From Pyrrhosoma nymphula (taxonomy: Eukaryota > Arthropoda > Insecta > Odonata > Coenagrionidae), in contig OY754335.1 of assembly GCA_963573305.1 (NCBI GenBank), positions 54,271,985 to 54,335,984 on the forward strand: a DNA stretch of 64,000 nucleotides, read 5' to 3'. Position numbers and translations under genes: made by a program. The notes under the pieces are model-generated. The model worked only from the letters and a program-made list of their open reading frames with translations. It was not told the DNA's origin and ran no database searches. This document shows positions 11,035-22,330 of the stretch, piece by piece; within the stretch, counting starts at the first letter, position 1, and each line of letters begins with the position of its first letter.

Positions 11035-13489
11035 TGAACAATTAACAATTGATCAACACAGCGTTATTTAGCGAAAACCAATTCAAGCCCTTTACAATAT
11101 CACCGTTGCAAAAGATACTAGCAGAAATAAAGAAATGCCATGTGGAAGTTCAGTTCTTTGCATTTTGAGATGATAGGTAGGGACGTAATAATTCTCGTAA
11201 ATATCAGATATCAATTAATCCATAGAAACAAGAGTGAACTCTTGAGTCCATGAGGTATATTGTTATAAAACATAAGTTTATACTGGTAATAAGATGAAAA
11301 AATCTGTAATTGTTTTCGAATTTATAGTATCGAAATATGTAATTGCCAAAAGCAATGATTTATCATCCACCGGGAATAGTTTTCCTTACGAACATGTGGA
11401 TTTACCATACTTTGATTTGAAAATTTAAATAAGCTTATTGCACAATAATAAGGAATTATCGTAATTTATTTTCTTCTTAGAGTAGGTTGTATACTTCACA
11501 TGTGTAAGTAGCAGGCGGATTCCTGAATGGTAACTGCTCGAAATAAAGAAAGTAATTTTAGAAGTTTAAATTTACCCTTTAAATTACGTAAATGACACGC
11601 TTGGTACTGAAAGATGAATAAATAAAAAATCTGTGACCCTTGCAAAGGAAATTTAATTCAAGGTGCACTTCTATAGAGAATGATGCTGACCCGCAACAAA
11701 CCTTTCCTGGGGATAACTATGAGAAATTATGGCTTCCCCCTCCGCTGTAGACCCTTACGCCGGGAAGCTTCCACGAATATGTGCTCTAGTCAGAACCAGA
11801 GCCATAAAGATGAGAACAAACCAGAGCTTCGCAAATAGGAAAGACAGACTAACTTTTGCTCAATGTCATATCTATGAGTAACTGAAAACTTGGACCATGT
11901 CACTACTGTGAGGAAATAATTGGCTAAAGAAGTGAGATTTTCCACCAGGTATAAATGTTAAAACTAATAAAGCGTAAACATGTACTAAACTAATTTATAA
12001 TAGGTGCGTAGAAGATTTTTGAAGCTAATAAATTCTTCCTGTGATATAAGAAAAGGTATTTTTATGTTCATTCTACAATTTATCAAAGTTTCCATAATAT
12101 ATAAATCATAGTGTCTTTTGTGTGTACTATTTGAAGAGCTTCAGTATTATTTATTATAATGGATGCTTTTAATGACTTAAGTCAACCTCAATCAAGGCGT
12201 TAGATTCCCGAAGGTTTTCCCTAGACATAAATCCTTTCCTGTCACAACTGATCATGCTCGATTTACACCACTTTTGACTTTCCTCCTTATTTTGTTCCGC
12301 CGAATATTTTATCATTTCAGGGCTCAATAATAAAAAGGGTAACACTAAGAGGTATCAATTACGGTCGATTTGAGTCGTTTCCGTGCCCATACATGTCCAT
12401 CATGGGTTAAAACAAAACCGAGATGGGTGCGTGGGACTATGAGGTTCTCGCGTGGGGCGATAAAAGGGAGCGAAGGGGATGGAAGAGATTTTAGACGGCG
12501 GAACAAACGGCCGATCTTCAATTTCTACAGGGATGAATCATCTCTTTATATTTTTTCTCTTCCTCAAAACGTGTCACAACACCTTATTTTCATCGCCCTA
12601 CCTTTTATGCTCCAGTCATCTTTGCGCTTATTTCCTCGGAGGATTTGGTAAAGGGTGGTGTGGGAGGTATCGGACGGAGGCTGTCCTAAAGGATGAGTCA
12701 GGAGGAAGACGAGAGGTCTGAAAAAAGAAGAAAGTGAGAAAAAAAGCGATGGAAAAACTGCTCCACTCGAAGCTTTTTGAGTGGGGAGTTTGAGTGTGGG
12801 TGGAGTCATTTCATTTATGGCCACGAAGCGCTGTCGCCTCCCCCGCATCTCTGACCGTTTTTCCATGGACCGCTTGCACGCAGAAGAAGAGGGGAAGTTA
12901 GGAAAGAAAGAGTTTTTCGAGCGATCAATCCATGCGTTAAATGACTCCAATCAAGGCATCATGTAATTTCCTCTTTATTTTTTTCCTTCTCTCGGTTGTT
13001 CATCCAAGTAACTTTCTATAATTAATTATTCCAAAAATTTGTGGTAACACTAGTTTTTTTATTTTATATACTCAGTATTTAAATGGTATTCTTTATATAA
13101 TTGTCATATATAAATGAGTGAAATGTTCAAAGTGACCATGTGGATATTTGATAAGGTATTTACGTCTTTTCTTGGTCTCTTTGTACTATGAAAAAGAGGG
13201 GAGCGCGCATTCACGATGAGAGCGCATTCACGATGTAATTCTACGTATTCGATTTTAAATATTACTCTCCAATTTTTGTACGCAACTTTATCTTTCATAT
13301 TGTCAATATAAAATACCTTAAAATGAATGCATTCAGAAAAACAGTTTATCACCACGAAAATTTAAGTGTACATTGCATAATTGACTCTAAAGGGCATGCA
13401 CCCAGGGTAATAATAAATTCTATTCTGCTCTTACTCAACTTTATTTAAAACTGATTCGAGCAAACAGAGAGTGTAATATATCTGATGCG
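11035..13489. other. No gene seen; GC-richer block 12370-12960
   Basis: Mostly AT-rich with no recognisable content. The GC-richer block has overlapping frames on both strands, the longest being 128 codons on the minus strand at 12564-12950. I do not recognise it and treat it as a composition effect. Confidence 0.4.
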
Positions 13490-13700
13490 AGGATGAAGCT
13501 GGAGACTTGGAGGCTGGGCTAAGACAACTGGAAAAATAAATGTCACGCAATATTCACGGTGACACGGAGGAGATCGTTTAGATCCCTCAGGTCATCTGTA
13601 GAACTGAGAGAAGCGAATAAATCAGGGAGATACACTGTCAAACTGATAGGTATTTTTAAGTCTTTCCCCTAACGCACGGTTAATGATTGTTATATGTAAG
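13490..13700 (+). pseudogene. CR1/Jockey-like LINE ORF2 extreme C-terminus
   Basis: The plus strand gives RRRSFRSLRSSVELREANKS, then GRYTVKLIGIFKSFP, a stop, and RTVND. This matches the region before the end of CR1/Jockey-type ORF2, where a run ends in ...FFPRTVNDWN. The same tail, in a more decayed form, closes the relic at 59775-60490. Only the last 60 or so codons can be followed. Confidence 0.6.
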
Positions 13701-13705
13701 AAGGC

Positions 13706-13990
13706 GGCACAAAGAGACTCCGTCAAAATACATTTCACTCTCGTCTTTCCCCAGTTAAGATTCCTTTTCACCATTCCCTCCCATTTCCATTTCCCTCCAA
13801 TCTGTGGGATATAAAAGGTCAGAGGGTAGGTGTGCATTAATTACTAATGGCTTACAAATTTACTTTGTGACTATAAACCGCTGAATAAGCAGGAGTGAGA
13901 CACAAAGGCACTCCGTCAAAGTACTCTTCAATTTCCGTTTTTACCTCTTCCAATTCCTTATTCATGTTCCATTCCTTTCAACTCCCATTC
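13706..13990 (+). repeat. Two degenerate direct repeats (about 95 bp, 191-bp spacing)
   Basis: ACAAAG.GACTCCGTCAAA at 13708 is repeated as ACAAAGGCACTCCGTCAAAG at 13899. Both continue through matching pyrimidine-rich sequence to a TGGAT or GGGAT block. The repeats follow directly on the LINE tail and may be part of its 3' UTR. Confidence 0.45.
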
Positions 13991-15489
13991 ATCTTCGTGG
14001 ATTACGTCCCAACACTCCCAGCCACAAGCCCTTATGGCGATATATATATATATTTCCCACGCCCACACTCACATCTCCCCGCTGCTATTCTTTTTTCAAT
14101 TTTCCCGGGCATGGTCACTTCACAGTTCCCGCCCACGCCCACTTCCCTCCCCGCCAAATTAGTGGGTCGTCGCCCCGCGGGGCATCGGCCGAGAATGGGA
14201 ACCCTGCACAGAAGCGATCATTTTAGATTATTCATTCTGGTACCGTAGTGTTTTACGCGATTCGCTCAAATTTCGAGTTCGTGATTGCCTTTGCAGCAAA
14301 TTCTAATAATGGATGGGGACTAATCAACTCATTATCAACCTTTAACATTGAGTCACGAGCATAAATATAGACTTCATTTAGGGTGAGATTACGATCAACG
14401 TTTCCTGATGGACGGTGGCGTTCGAAAAGCTTGGTGATTGTGATGCAGTGGAACCGATTATGATGAGCAAAGTCCAAGCGTAGTCCAAGTTTTCCGTCAC
14501 GTTACGTCAACGGCAGCCAGTTAGAGGATGTTTTTTTCGATATTTATAAAATTTAATTTCCAAATCGTCCACCTTAATTTTTAAAATTTCAATGAAACAT
14601 AATTTACCTTTGCTAGTATTGTTGGGGATTATTTATATTTTGATGTTGACATATTAAATTATAAAACTACTACTAACCGGTGAGAAATACGTTTTCCAAA
14701 AGAGTCAGCGATTGGCACTAATACTCCTGTCAATGGAAACACACTCCTCCTTGACGGGAAGACGACGGAAAACTGAACGCCACCATCAGTTTCCGTCACG
14801 TCAGGATACGTAGATCATAAGTTGGCTCTTAAAGCATGACATACTAAAACTTATTTTTACATAAAATTTCATTCCTCTGCAGAGATTTTCGCGTCGTAGT
14901 TCGACTTGGCAAGAATCTATTGCCTCTCCTACCCCTAGAGTGTATTCCGGTGGAAGGTGTTTTACACTGTAATGCTCGTCTTTGTGTTTCGGCTTTTTGG
15001 TACATGCATCTTCATATAATTTCATTATAATCACTATTTAAATAAATATTAACAATAGAAAGCTTCTTAGCATGTACCTAAAGCTCGCAAAAGATAACAT
15101 TTATTACTGATGTAATAAAACCCTGGATGACAAAATACTGAAAAATGAATGCATGAACAGAGATCATTAATAGTGGATGCAACATGTTCTCTACTCGATT
15201 CTATCGTACAAATATTGATATATTTACTGTTACATTCTCGATCATTTATATAGTCTTGAATTCATTCTCAATCTGTGATTATATATTCGGTATGTTTCCT
15301 TCCCTGTAAATATAGCTTAGGAGAAATTATTTTTCTCTCGGATTGAATTATTGAAAACCAATTGGAAGGTAAAAGAAGTATTACTTACCGTTTACTAGTT
15401 TTAATATCTTTGGATTAGGATCGAAAAGGAACGATCTATATGTACTGCAATGACAAATAGTCTCTGATATACATTGGATATTAATTCAA
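13991..15489. other. No gene seen
   Basis: A (TA)n run lies at 14041-14052. A short element-like pair with CCGTCACGT occurs at about 14490 and 14795, the second facing GACGGAAAACT at 14763. Otherwise AT-rich and unrecognised. Confidence 0.4.
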
Positions 15490-15504
15490 TGATAAATTAT
15501 CATC

Positions 15505-15585
15505 AGAGAGCACTGAGTGTGCTATATCACGCACGGAAGTCCCGTTATCTTGAGGACCGTGTTTCGAATCTCATCTCATTCAAAT
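15505..15585 (+). repeat. tRNA-derived SINE-like fragment
   Basis: GTTTCGAATCTC at 15561-15572 resembles the RNA polymerase III B box (consensus GGTTCGANNCC). It lies about 45 bases after a degenerate A-box-like stretch. No cloverleaf can be closed, so it is not a tRNA gene. Confidence 0.35.
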
Positions 15586-17579
15586 ATGCTCCCGGTAGGA
15601 CATAGTATTTATTACAATAACTCACCAACATATGCCACTACTTCTCGTTACGTAAAATATTTTGTTAATATTAGCTATAATATTTTCTATGCTTTTCAAA
15701 AGCCGAATACCTAGCAGAAGTCTAATACTCCTCTTAATTAAAATTGCTATGGAGAGTAAATCAGAGTGAATCGCCCATATGGGAGGATGACAAGCGAGGG
15801 ATGCGTTTTCGACTACATGGTTTTTATTTACATCTGCTCTGAGAATTCGTTGATGAAGCCAACTGCCAGACCGTATCGAGGTGGCGGCAGAAACAAACGA
15901 CGGAATTAAACAAACATCTGCCAGCTGCGAACGGAAATGAGCGCCCATTAGCGGAGAAAAGGGAAAGTAAGGACGGAGATGTGAACCTCCGTTAATTATA
16001 ATTATTGGGATCATCACCGCCGCTTGCATTCATTTATTTTCAGTCCCCGTTGATGTCAAGGTCCTCATCCGCAAAACATATTTTCGCTGCCTTCCGTGAA
16101 GGGCGGAGCAACATTCAGTTTCGAACGTAGGTAGCTGCAGAATGCAAATCGAGCAACGAAAAGCAGTCATCAGCGAATGATTGATATACGAATGTATGGT
16201 ATCACATTATTTGTATAAACTTTCTCTTGCCTCGTTAGACGATTTCCTATAGCGTACAACTGTATAAATTGTGCAAGTATATTTTCAATATTTTTTAAAA
16301 TATTCGTCTCATATTAGTATAGTCTAGTAGTGTGAATTTTGCTCATGCCGTGGGTGCAGTAAGTAAATAGATTACTGAAGGGTATAATCTCAATTTGAGT
16401 AAATGAATCATCAGTTAACGGAAGACCCTATATCACACCACTATGCAAACCGTTGACGACACTGAGGAAAGAAGTGAGCCTGAAACACAGAATATTTTGA
16501 GCAAATATCAGACATCACTTATCTGCGTGGTGTTCCCTATGACATCGAAACACTGTTACCTTGTATTCCTTAACCTTGTATGCAATGTGAAGGTACGTAA
16601 TCTCAGAAAAAAATGTAAATTTTACGACACTGTCCAATTCTCTTGAAAATGTTTGAGTAATTTTACGCATGCATTTTTAAGTCTTTACAACCTTTAATTA
16701 CAACTATAATGCAGTGAATAATCTGCACTTTTTCTGGCAAAATGGATTTATGATTTGCTTAATTGTCAGGTGTCCTTCTAGAGAAGAAAAATTATGATGC
16801 GAAATCGGATACTTTTGTAATATGTTCGATAGGAACACGAGCGAACGTACGGAAACGCAAAGTACTTACGTAAAAGTTAACCGCTAATAACGCACAATAT
16901 TACTTTATCTCAGTTCTAATTCCAATAGCTAATAATCAAATTTAGAAAGCTTAAGAAATACGAATCATTCGTCTAGGCAAAGCACAGTTAAATGATAGCC
17001 AAGTCTTTGTCTACGATTACAAATCACTGGGCAAGTAAAAATGACGCATGATGGTATTTCTTAAACCAGGTCGCCGCTGAGAGATCTTTAGCATGAAGAC
17101 TATGCGATTAAATTAAATAGACTTCGCATGCAATATAATAGCATAACAATATATTACTGGTGCAAAGAGAAAAATGAAGGAATTCCTAAATTCAGGGGGG
17201 ATACTTATCCCATCTTGGTGGGTCAAGGCTAGGGCAACGCTCTAAATAGAGATATGGAGAAGGTGAAACCCATAGTATTTCGCAAGTTAAAGGATAATTA
17301 ATTGATGAAAAATAATTTTGGAGAAACTGAGTCACCAGTGCATCAAATAGGCAGGAGAGAAAAATTCGAAAGCTGACATGGTGTATTTAAGAACATTTCT
17401 CGCGTCGACGTCGTATGCACTGTGTCTTTCCTAGCAATATATGTGCGTGAATTTTTCCTCTCAATAAAATTTACCATCGAGAATTCCGTATAATTTATTT
17501 GAAATGAAAAATCAAAGAGCATTTTACAATTAATTGATATTGTTTTCAAGATGAATTTTCTCGAAACAAAATCCGTTGC
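15586..17579. other. No gene seen; possible conserved noncoding block 15760-16160
   Basis: The block at 15760-16160 is GC-richer than its surroundings and contains a dense homeodomain-type string (TTAATTATAATTATT at about 15993) and an octamer-like ATGCAAAT at 16142. A 135-codon minus frame (15622-16029) overlaps it but is not recognised. The rest is AT-rich. Confidence 0.3.
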
Positions 17580-17660
17580 GTTATTTTATTTATTTATTTA
17601 ATGTTTTCCCAATAAACCAAGGGAAAACAATTTTACAATACATTTATGTACAATTGGAAT
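17580..17660 (-). repeat. Likely LINE 3' end: hairpin plus (AAAT)n tail
   Basis: On the minus strand a perfect 9-bp hairpin (TGTTTTCCC and GGGAAAACA at 17602-17629) is followed at once by an (AAAT)n run at 17581-17601. Terminal hairpin plus tetranucleotide tail is a common LINE 3' terminus in arthropods. No coding part was recognised upstream. Confidence 0.45.
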
Positions 17661-18658
17661 AATCAATTTAATTCTTCCAAACAAAATATTCAAATAATAA
17701 ACAAAAAATATAAATGCTTTATATATGTATTCAATGAAAAGTATCATAACATGTTTATGATCAAATTTGTCTTGGCGGTAAATACATTTTTATTCCATGA
17801 TAGATCAAAGTGTTCACATATAGCATTGTATTATTTACACATTCGTATAAGTGGTGAGTTACAACAATATTTGGTTTTTTACCAATATTTACCAATTTTT
17901 GCATACCATTAAAGAAAAGAAATTTAGTCCTGATTTATTCATTTTTCTTCAAAGAGAATGAAGTCTAAAGGAATGTCGCTTCAGGAAACAAACTCTCATC
18001 AAAGAAAAAAAATGACAATATCTTATTTTTAGATGACAATTTATAAAATAGGTATGCAATGGAAATGAATTCCGCGGAATGCAAAACAGATATTGCCAAA
18101 GCAACTCCGGGAAAGATGATGAATTTTATGGATTCCGACGCAATAAATGGTTTATGGAGAACGTTTAATTTATTGCACAACCCATAAAATTTATGTCATT
18201 AGAGATCATATTTTCATCAGTTCAATTTTTATGACAGAAAACGATCAATCATCGTTAAAATCGATGAAAACATAATTACCCCAGTGCATAAATATTACTC
18301 TGATGTTCTAGAGTTGTGTACTCAAGGTGCAGTACCGACACTCCAAGCCCACCTGTCAGATACCCGTTTATTTTCATTTCCTGAAATTAAAATCAGGGTT
18401 TTGCAATTCCTGTCACGTATTTCGTCTGGAGAAATCTACATATTGGAATGAATTTATAATGGAGGAGAGCGAAAATAGAACCAGATTGCAATCATTTAAT
18501 TCAGTTAACTGCTAATTTTCCCGATGCAAAATTGATGTCAGCAATGGAGTGAAAATAGAAGACTTCTTTTTTCACATTTGTACTCACATGAAGCAAGATT
18601 TCTTAGTAAAGCTAATTTCTTAGTAGGCCTGACATCGTGGTAATGATGGATATCCATG
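17661..18658. other. No gene seen
   Basis: Very AT-rich. Short frames only, none recognised. It may contain the body of the element that ends at 17580. Confidence 0.4.
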
Positions 18659-18835
18659 TTGAGAAAAAACAGCTTTGTAATTTCCACAAACTTTATTTCG
18701 ATGGCACGACGCGCGTTTCACCACACTGTGGCACAGTCATGTCGTCATGGCACATGACTATTCACAGTGTGGTGAAACACACGTCGTGCCAGCGAAAAAA
18801 AAAATTGTGGAAATTACAAAGTATGTTTTTTTCAA
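18659..18835. mobile_element. Large palindrome with hammerhead-like cores
   Basis: Left arm 18659-18730 and right arm 18763-18835 are inverted copies (TTGAGAAAAAA at one end, TTTTTTTCAA at the other) around a 32-base centre. In each arm, read outward, a hairpin of the form CCAC-AGT-GTGG or CAC-AGT-GTG precedes TGAAAC (minus 18719-18715; plus 18774-18778). CATGAC stands about where the CTGATGA box should be. The AGT loop and TGAAAC match the palindrome at 6893-7027, so the two belong to the same class. The first box is degenerate here. Confidence 0.55.
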
Positions 18836-19640
18836 CATTCAGATATCTTAGAACTGAATGTTATTCTCAGTGTCATGGAGAGGGTTCGTTTCATAATATG
18901 TGAAGTATTCAAACCAAAAGGGCTCCTATTACCTTCATCTGAGTTTTGCACAGTCTCAACTCTCTTCCTGAATTATTTTTTCATTTTTGTAATCTATTGT
19001 TGCTCTAACAATTTCTTAATCATCATTTATACTATAGGTGGGTTGCATAAAATGTTCATATTTATAACCAAAGCACGGTAAAACATTAATTTATTTGACT
19101 ATGCTCTCCATCACCATGATTAAGTAGGTTTGCGTCTAATAGATGTGGCCAAGGAAAATGTTTTATAAAATTCTAAAACCAGCGAAGGAGTAATTAAATA
19201 GGTACGTTTAGAAATAATAGGAGTTTCTGAAATGTATACACTCAAAAATGTTTATTGATTGCGTCACACCTTTATCTTGTGAAAATGATTTTTTATGGCT
19301 AAAGTGTCTTTTTTGGCATAAATGGTTTCCATCACATCAGTTAGTATTGCATGTTTCTAGCCTCATAATGTTCTTTTTCGCAGTTGTCATACAGTTTAAA
19401 TGGCACTCATGAAGAGAATATGATTTTCTTTTAATTTTTTTATTTTTACACTATTTTATCTGATTTGTAAGATAAAACGAGGGGAAATTGGGAGGGAGGA
19501 AAGGGGGAGGGGAGGGGGAAATGGGAAATGGCCTGCTGCAATGGAAGCACCGTGCTTTGATCAGTCACCTACGTTAGTATCGCTGGGATTGGCTTAAATT
19601 TGGAGGGATGATCCTCCGATTCGTCCGAGCGCTGTTGCCC
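18836..19640. other. No gene seen; purine tract
   Basis: A purine-rich run of G and A lies at 19480-19530. Nothing else is recognised. Confidence 0.5.
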
Positions 19641-19716
19641 CTGCCTGCACGTGGCAGACAGTGTGTGCGAAATGACCTCAGCCCTTGAAGCATGTAAACT
19701 ATAATACTACTACTCG
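19641..19716 (+). repeat. 3'-tail repeat, family A, copy 2
   Basis: The order matches copy 1 at 1-77: hairpin CTGCCTGC/GGCAGACAG, then TGCGAAATGACCTCAGCC, then a (TAC)n run. Identity by eye is about 80 percent. No coding sequence is attached. Confidence 0.55.
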
Positions 19717-20170
19717 AGAAAAATGCTTGTACTTTTGGTGGTTCAAAGTTGTGTGCGAAGGTTGAACCATCATGAGACCAACTCCTTGCATGCATATTAA
19801 TTTTCGTCACCGACTTACTCGCTCTAGTTAGAGGGGGACTCGAACGCTCATGTTCTGCAGAACGGGAACTGTTGCGGGCCCGGCGACCGTCGTACAATAT
19901 AGCACCACTCCTATCTCCGTATCAATTAGAACCAAACTTCCAACCCCGTCGGCTCAGAGGCCACTCGTTGGCCTACTCGACGTCTACATATACGATATCC
20001 GTCTCGGGAATGTACCCCGCGTTGTACACCCTAACAGATTATTCATCCTCGAGTTCACCGTGGGATACGAACTTATCCGTCTGAGCATTCTATTGCCCAT
20101 GTCATGACAAATACCAAAAAGCACAACTGAGATCTATGCGCTTAGTATTAATTCTCATCGCCATCAGGAG

Positions 20171-20338
20171 TCATATATCCGAAGATTGATTTGCTGCAGC
20201 TCTCCAATCCACTCTCCTCTCCGCCAACTACTTCATTCCTGCATAATCACTCACTCCGACGTCATCAGTTATTTTCCTGATGCATTCAACTCTTGATCTT
20301 CCTCTTCAATTTTTACCATTCGTTTCTCCTTCCATCAT
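20171..20338 (-). pseudogene. LINE ORF2 C-terminus in one frame
   Basis: A single minus-strand frame reads RGRSRVECIRKITDDVG, then SDYAGMK, a stop, LAERRVDWRAAANQSSDI, and a terminal stop at 20171. A second in-frame stop lies near the N-terminal end, after NGKN. This is the end of an arthropod LINE ORF2, where a GRGR.R..W...I..D block is followed by Y..MK.LA..R..WR.A.NQ. Only nonsense changes and no frameshifts are visible. The reverse transcriptase is missing through 5' truncation. Confidence 0.8.
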
Positions 20339-20689
20339 TTCTTTTTTTTTTTTTTAATATTTTTAGCACTGTTAGGACAGCGGTTCTGCCGTCTGACGAC
20401 GGTATTGGAACTACGTCGCCGAAGCAAAAAGTGCGGTACGGTACGTGATGCAAGTTTGCTCTTTTTCCCCCATGCCAAAAGTGCCCAACGGGCCAAAAGA
20501 AGTTATCACTTCAAAAAGCTTACTAAGCTATATGTTGGAATGTCTACGCTTCCTAGCAAAAATATCGCTTACTTTTCTATCACTCTAAATGAATCACAGA
20601 CACGCCTACGACAACCAGTTAAATGCTAAGGTATTTGATTTGTAATTATTTACAAGCGGTTTGATAATTGCGAGGAAGTTTGACTTTCC

Positions 20690-21066
20690 ATTTACCACCC
20701 TTCCCTCTTCCTTTTTATTACCCCGGCGTTTTACCGCGACGTTTTATCCCGAGAAGTTTCACTCACGTCGTGTCAGAGAGTTCCGTAGTCGTTCGCCGCG
20801 CTCACGAACTCAAACACAGACCCTAACTCAGTCACAACACTCTTCACAGTCAGTCACTCAGCCTCACTTCGAGCATGAAAGGTTGCGAGACGGAAGAAAT
20901 GAGTGGGAGACAATTCGAAGTGGTGCTGCGAAACGCCACAATGGGGTTTATTTTTCTCGGGCCCGCGGTTCGAAAGAAAGCGGTTTTGATTCAGACAATC
21001 CGCAGAGAATCTCTGGGAGGGCGGGCGAAGAAAAACAGCAAAACTAAATTAAAAGCATTCATTTAA
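20690..21066 (+). promoter_or_regulatory. CpG-rich block, candidate promoter or 5' exon
   Basis: The block is markedly GC- and CpG-richer than its neighbours. It contains two TCAGTC motifs (20828 and 20850), which match the arthropod initiator consensus TCAGTY, in a run of CAGTCACTC repeats. An ATG at 20875 opens a 63-codon frame, and a longer frame runs from 20661 to 21047. Neither protein is recognised. I see no TATA box or downstream promoter element at the right spacing. It could be the start of a gene whose other exons lie outside the window, or only a GC-rich repeat. Confidence 0.25.
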
Positions 21067-21412
21067 AAGAGATTGTGAAGTTTTAAACATCTGTCTGAAG
21101 ATGTCAAATGTTTCAGCTGGAAACATCGCTGAAGTCATCGCAAAGCAGCCACAGCGGATAAGAGAGATGAGTTGGAAACTTGTGAAAAGGTCGACTCTGG
21201 GGTGACTGAATGTTTTTCAGTGATATCATTTGAAAGTTGAGCTCATGGAAAGTTGAAAGTGAGCTACAAGACAACCCATTGAAAGTAACTCAAAGTTTTC
21301 ATTACATTTAAAATATTGATACATACATAACCATCTTTGATTCATTTTTTTACTAATAAATGAGATTTAATAAGGAATAAGGGTATAAAATATGGGAAAG
21401 TTTAATACAATC

Positions 21413-21805
21413 ATTTTCTTGGCATGCCATAGGTAACCGAGAGCTGCCCTGTTATAGGGCGATTTACCGCTTGGATATGTATTCACTCGAGTTATTATAC
21501 CACGAATTACGAGTTTATTTGCTCTAACTGAAAATTAATTATATACTTAAATAATTTATACACACTATATAAACATGCATACGTTTTGTTAAGCGAAATG
21601 AGAGCATACCAAACATCCGAAGCAATGGCTACTAAGGGAGAATTTATAAAAAGGATAGTTCCCACAACCCTAATTTAGTAATGAGGCCACAACTTTATGG
21701 ACTTCGTAACTATCGATCCCGTAGCTAAATATTCGTGCAATTGGCCATAAAAATTTTCTTAGCATGTCATAGATTACCGATCGAGCCCCTGTTCCATTTA
21801 GAATA
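21413..21805 (+). repeat. Pair of about 45-bp direct repeats, 344 bp apart
   Basis: TTTTCTTGGCATGCCATAGG at 21415 and TTTTCTTAGCATGTCATAG at 21757 continue in parallel through a TTACCG or TAACCG block to a CCCTGTT block. The flanks do not align. The origin is unknown. Confidence 0.45.
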
Positions 21806-21889
21806 ACTGTAACGAATAAAAACTCACAAGAGGACCCCGATTATGTTCTATGTATATGCAATAAACTAACGATGGCGCTTGCTAGGTGA

Positions 21890-22330
21890 TATGCCAACAC
21901 GGCGGAGTGCATCAAGGGACTTCCACCGTACGGGGACTTTCCCTTTCCCGTGCGACGGCCGCGTCGCAGCGAGCGCTTATTCCTGATTAGGCGAGACCAG
22001 ACTCTCCCTTCCCGAGTTCCGCGGTTCCACGCTCAGTCGAGGAGAAGGAGAAGACGGCTGCGTTCAGACGCGTCACCTCAACACACATACACGTACCCAC
22101 GTCCCACGATTCACCCACTTACCTTCCCAGTCCTGCACCACACGTCCCTCTCCGACCATGAGCACACACACACGGATATGCCATGGCAACTGTAAATTGT
22201 TGATCTACCTTGGGTGGTTAGCCTCCGTCGTCGCCCGACACCGTCGCCCTGGTTGGGGTGACCTTTACGGAGAGAATTTATGCGCGCGCCAGAGTGAGTA
22301 GGTAGGTACCGGAGAAAACTTTCGCGGAAG
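21890..22330 (+). promoter_or_regulatory. CpG-rich block, candidate promoter or first exon
   Basis: About 440 bp of GC- and CpG-rich sequence in AT-rich surroundings. It contains Arg-rich frames on the plus strand (21950-22195) and a 91-codon minus frame (22111-22386), none recognised. A GTGAGT at 22294-22299 would serve as a plus-strand splice donor at the edge of the block. The pattern fits a 5' UTR or first exon and intron start. This is inference from composition only. Confidence 0.25.

Noticed and set aside
12564..12950. 128-codon minus frame
   Set aside because: It lies in a GC-richer block with frames open on the other strand too, has no motif, and contains runs such as LFFSLSSFF that reflect base composition.
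15622..16029. 135-codon minus frame as a gene
   Set aside because: No recognisable domain; it starts in a plausible non-coding regulatory block and ends in AT-rich DNA.
20661..21047. 128-codon plus frame as a protein gene
   Set aside because: Ser/Arg/Gln-rich low-complexity reading of a CpG-rich block, no domain. Kept only as a regulatory or 5' exon candidate.
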